Shown one piece after another: positions 23,868 to 24,595 of a DNA stretch of 24,595 bases. A program made the position numbers and the translations under genes. Source of the DNA: JANXXV01 sp038200305. GTDB lineage: Bacteria; Acidobacteriota; Terriglobia; Bryobacterales; Bryobacteraceae. Position 1 is the first letter of the stretch. Every line of letters begins with the position of its first letter. The notes under the pieces were generated by a model, which was not told the DNA's origin, ran no database searches, and was given only the letters and a program-made list of their open reading frames with translations. The stretch covers positions 1 to 24,595 of the forward strand of contig JBBPYD010000259.1 of NCBI GenBank assembly GCA_038200305.1. The letters are read 5' to 3'.

Positions 23868-24223
23868 TCGCTCGCGCATAATGGATGGAGTATTCGCCCA
23901 CATCTGGTGCGCTTTCCAAGAGATCGTCAAGGACTTCGACGATCTCTTGCAACGAGAGGAGAGTCCGTAAATATTTGAAGAATTGCGGATATCCTGCGAA
24001 GCTTTGCTGACGCAGGAAGACCGATGGCGTTAACCACCGGGGGACTGGAGTTCAGAAGAAAAGCTTGGTTCCCCCTCGTGGATGCTCTTAGAACTTTTTG
24101 CGCCAGCCTTGGCCTACGGCGAAAATCTGTTCGCCCAGATCTTTCTGTCGACACATTCCCAGATAGGTTAAAGTTGCGTTAACGTAGTCGGTCAAAATCC
24201 CTGGCGAGCCGCAAAAGTCTGCC

Positions 24224-24252
24224 GATCGCGATTACCGGAGTAATCGCAGATC
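24224..24252. repeat. Inverted repeat 90 bp before the IS6 end
   Basis: GCGATTAC-CGGA-GTAATCGC (24228-24247) is a perfect 8-bp stem with a 4-nt loop. It extends outward by another GATC/GATC pairing across a single bulged A at 24248. No U-tract follows. It could be a protein-binding palindrome or a transcript-end structure; nothing in the sequence decides. Confidence 0.65.
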
Positions 24253-24341
24253 GACGCAAGAGCCATCGGTATGGTTCGAATGCGCCCGGCAGCCCCCTTC
24301 GTATCGTGGGTGTTTGGCTTTCGCTTCGCCATACATTAGCG

Positions 24342-24355
24342 GGCTCTGGTGCAAA
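24342..24355 (+). repeat. IS6-type left terminal inverted repeat
   Basis: GGCTCTGGTGCAAA differs from the IS26 inverted repeat GGCACTGTTGCAAA at positions 4 and 8 only. It fixes the left boundary of the insertion sequence at 24342. Confidence 0.8.
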
Positions 24356-24384
24356 GACAGGCCGCCGTCAGCGATGATGGACAG

Positions 24385-24595
24385 ATGCCGCCATTCGTAC
24401 CCGTAGAGCAGTTGTCCAATGGTCGGCACTTCGATACGGAAATCGTGATGTTGGGCGTCCGTTGGTACTTGAGTTTCAAGCTCAGCTATCGGGATCTGGT
24501 CAGCATGATGGGCGAACGCGGCATTACGATGGCGCACACAACAATATTGAGGTGGGTGCAGCACTACACGCCGGAATTCGAGAAGCGATGGAAAC
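24385..24595 (+). CDS. IS6-family transposase, N-terminal part (truncated by window end)
   Basis: About 70 codons are visible from the ATG at 24385. The sequence includes RHFDTEIVMLGVRWYLSFKL then SYRDLVSMMGERGITMAHTT and ILRWVQHYTPEFEKRW, the standard N-terminal region of IS6/IS26-type DDE transposases: VRWYL, SYRDL, ERG and the helix-turn-helix that ends in the RWV element. The catalytic DDE domain lies beyond the window. The frame is open from the TAG at about 24336-24338, through the terminal repeat, so a start upstream of 24385 (for example a GTG inside the repeat) is possible; the ATG is the simplest choice. No clear Shine-Dalgarno is seen. Whether the gene is intact cannot be judged here. 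Confidence 0.88.
   Translation, partial: MPPFVPVEQLSNGRHFDTEIVMLGVRWYLSFKLSYRDLVSMMGERGITMAHTTILRWVQHYTPEFEKRWK

Larger units (their letters stand above)
23651..24341. other. Roughly 690-bp stretch without a recognisable gene
   Basis: Between the dnaE2 stop and the IS6 left end I find no family-like coding sequence on either strand. Short open frames exist (for example 23755-23970 on +, ending in DFDDLLQREESP, and 23927-24154 on -), but none has a convincing start or recognisable product. Just after dnaE2 a weak stem (GGAT, 7-nt loop, ATCC near 23665-23679) leads into the AT-rich AAAATTTATTT and could terminate the cassette. Two better hairpins are listed separately. The stretch may be degraded coding DNA or regulatory sequence. 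Confidence 0.6.
24342..24595 (+). mobile_element. Left end of an IS6-family insertion sequence (right end outside window)
   Basis: The element begins with a terminal inverted repeat that matches the IS26 end at 12 of 14 positions. A transposase reading frame of the IS6 family follows 29 bp after it. The element runs off the window, so its right repeat and 8-bp target duplication cannot be checked. The eight bases just outside the left end are CATTAGCG. IS6 elements move by replicative transposition and often form cointegrates. Confidence 0.8.

Noticed and set aside
23755..23970. 71-residue plus-strand frame after dnaE2
   Set aside because: The N-terminal half is Arg/Ser-rich shadow-like sequence without a start signal. 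The ending DFDDLLQREESP looks protein-like but is too short to assign.

Overview
The window looks like chromosomal DNA from an acidobacterium, most likely of the Bryobacterales/Solibacter type. This is inferred from gene content: three large Oar-like TonB-dependent receptors with carboxypeptidase-regulatory-like N-terminal domains, a DUF1549/DUF1553 plus DUF1501 pair, Tat-signal-bearing enzymes, and an imuA-imuB-dnaE2 mutasome. No rRNA or other phylogenetic marker is present, so the placement is not proven.

Left part (1-5842, + strand). The 3' end of a TonB-dependent receptor is followed at short spacing by a secreted seven-bladed propeller of the lactonase / 6-phosphogluconolactonase-like family and a secreted DUF1080 protein fused to a DinB-like domain. 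After a 234-bp gap comes an exported alpha/beta hydrolase that appears to have a near-leaderless promoter.

Central part (5957-17785). Two full-length, mutually similar TonB-dependent receptors (5957-9355 on -, 11103-14360 on +) flank a DegT/DnrJ/EryC1-type PLP aminotransferase that carries a Tat signal. A coupled DUF1549/DUF1553 and DUF1501 gene pair runs on the minus strand and converges on the second receptor. A long inverted repeat spans both converging gene ends. Together these genes suggest uptake of an oligomeric or glycosidic compound across the outer membrane and its processing in the periplasm. The substrate cannot be read from the sequence.

Right part (17915-24595). A PemK/MazF-type toxin-antitoxin pair is broken in both genes by single-nucleotide frameshifts, and the toxin has also lost any ordinary start codon. 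It lies just upstream of an intact, tightly packed imuA-imuB-dnaE2 cassette for damage-induced mutagenic translesion synthesis. After dnaE2 come about 690 bp with no recognisable gene. The window then ends inside the left end of an IS6-family insertion sequence, with its terminal inverted repeat and the transposase N-terminus visible.

The most notable observations are the decayed toxin-antitoxin pair hidden behind a misleading antisense ORF, the DUF1080-DinB fusion, the Tat-targeted DegT aminotransferase between paired receptors, the hairpin shared by two convergent genes, and the IS6 boundary. I did not find a convincing wholly new multigene system.
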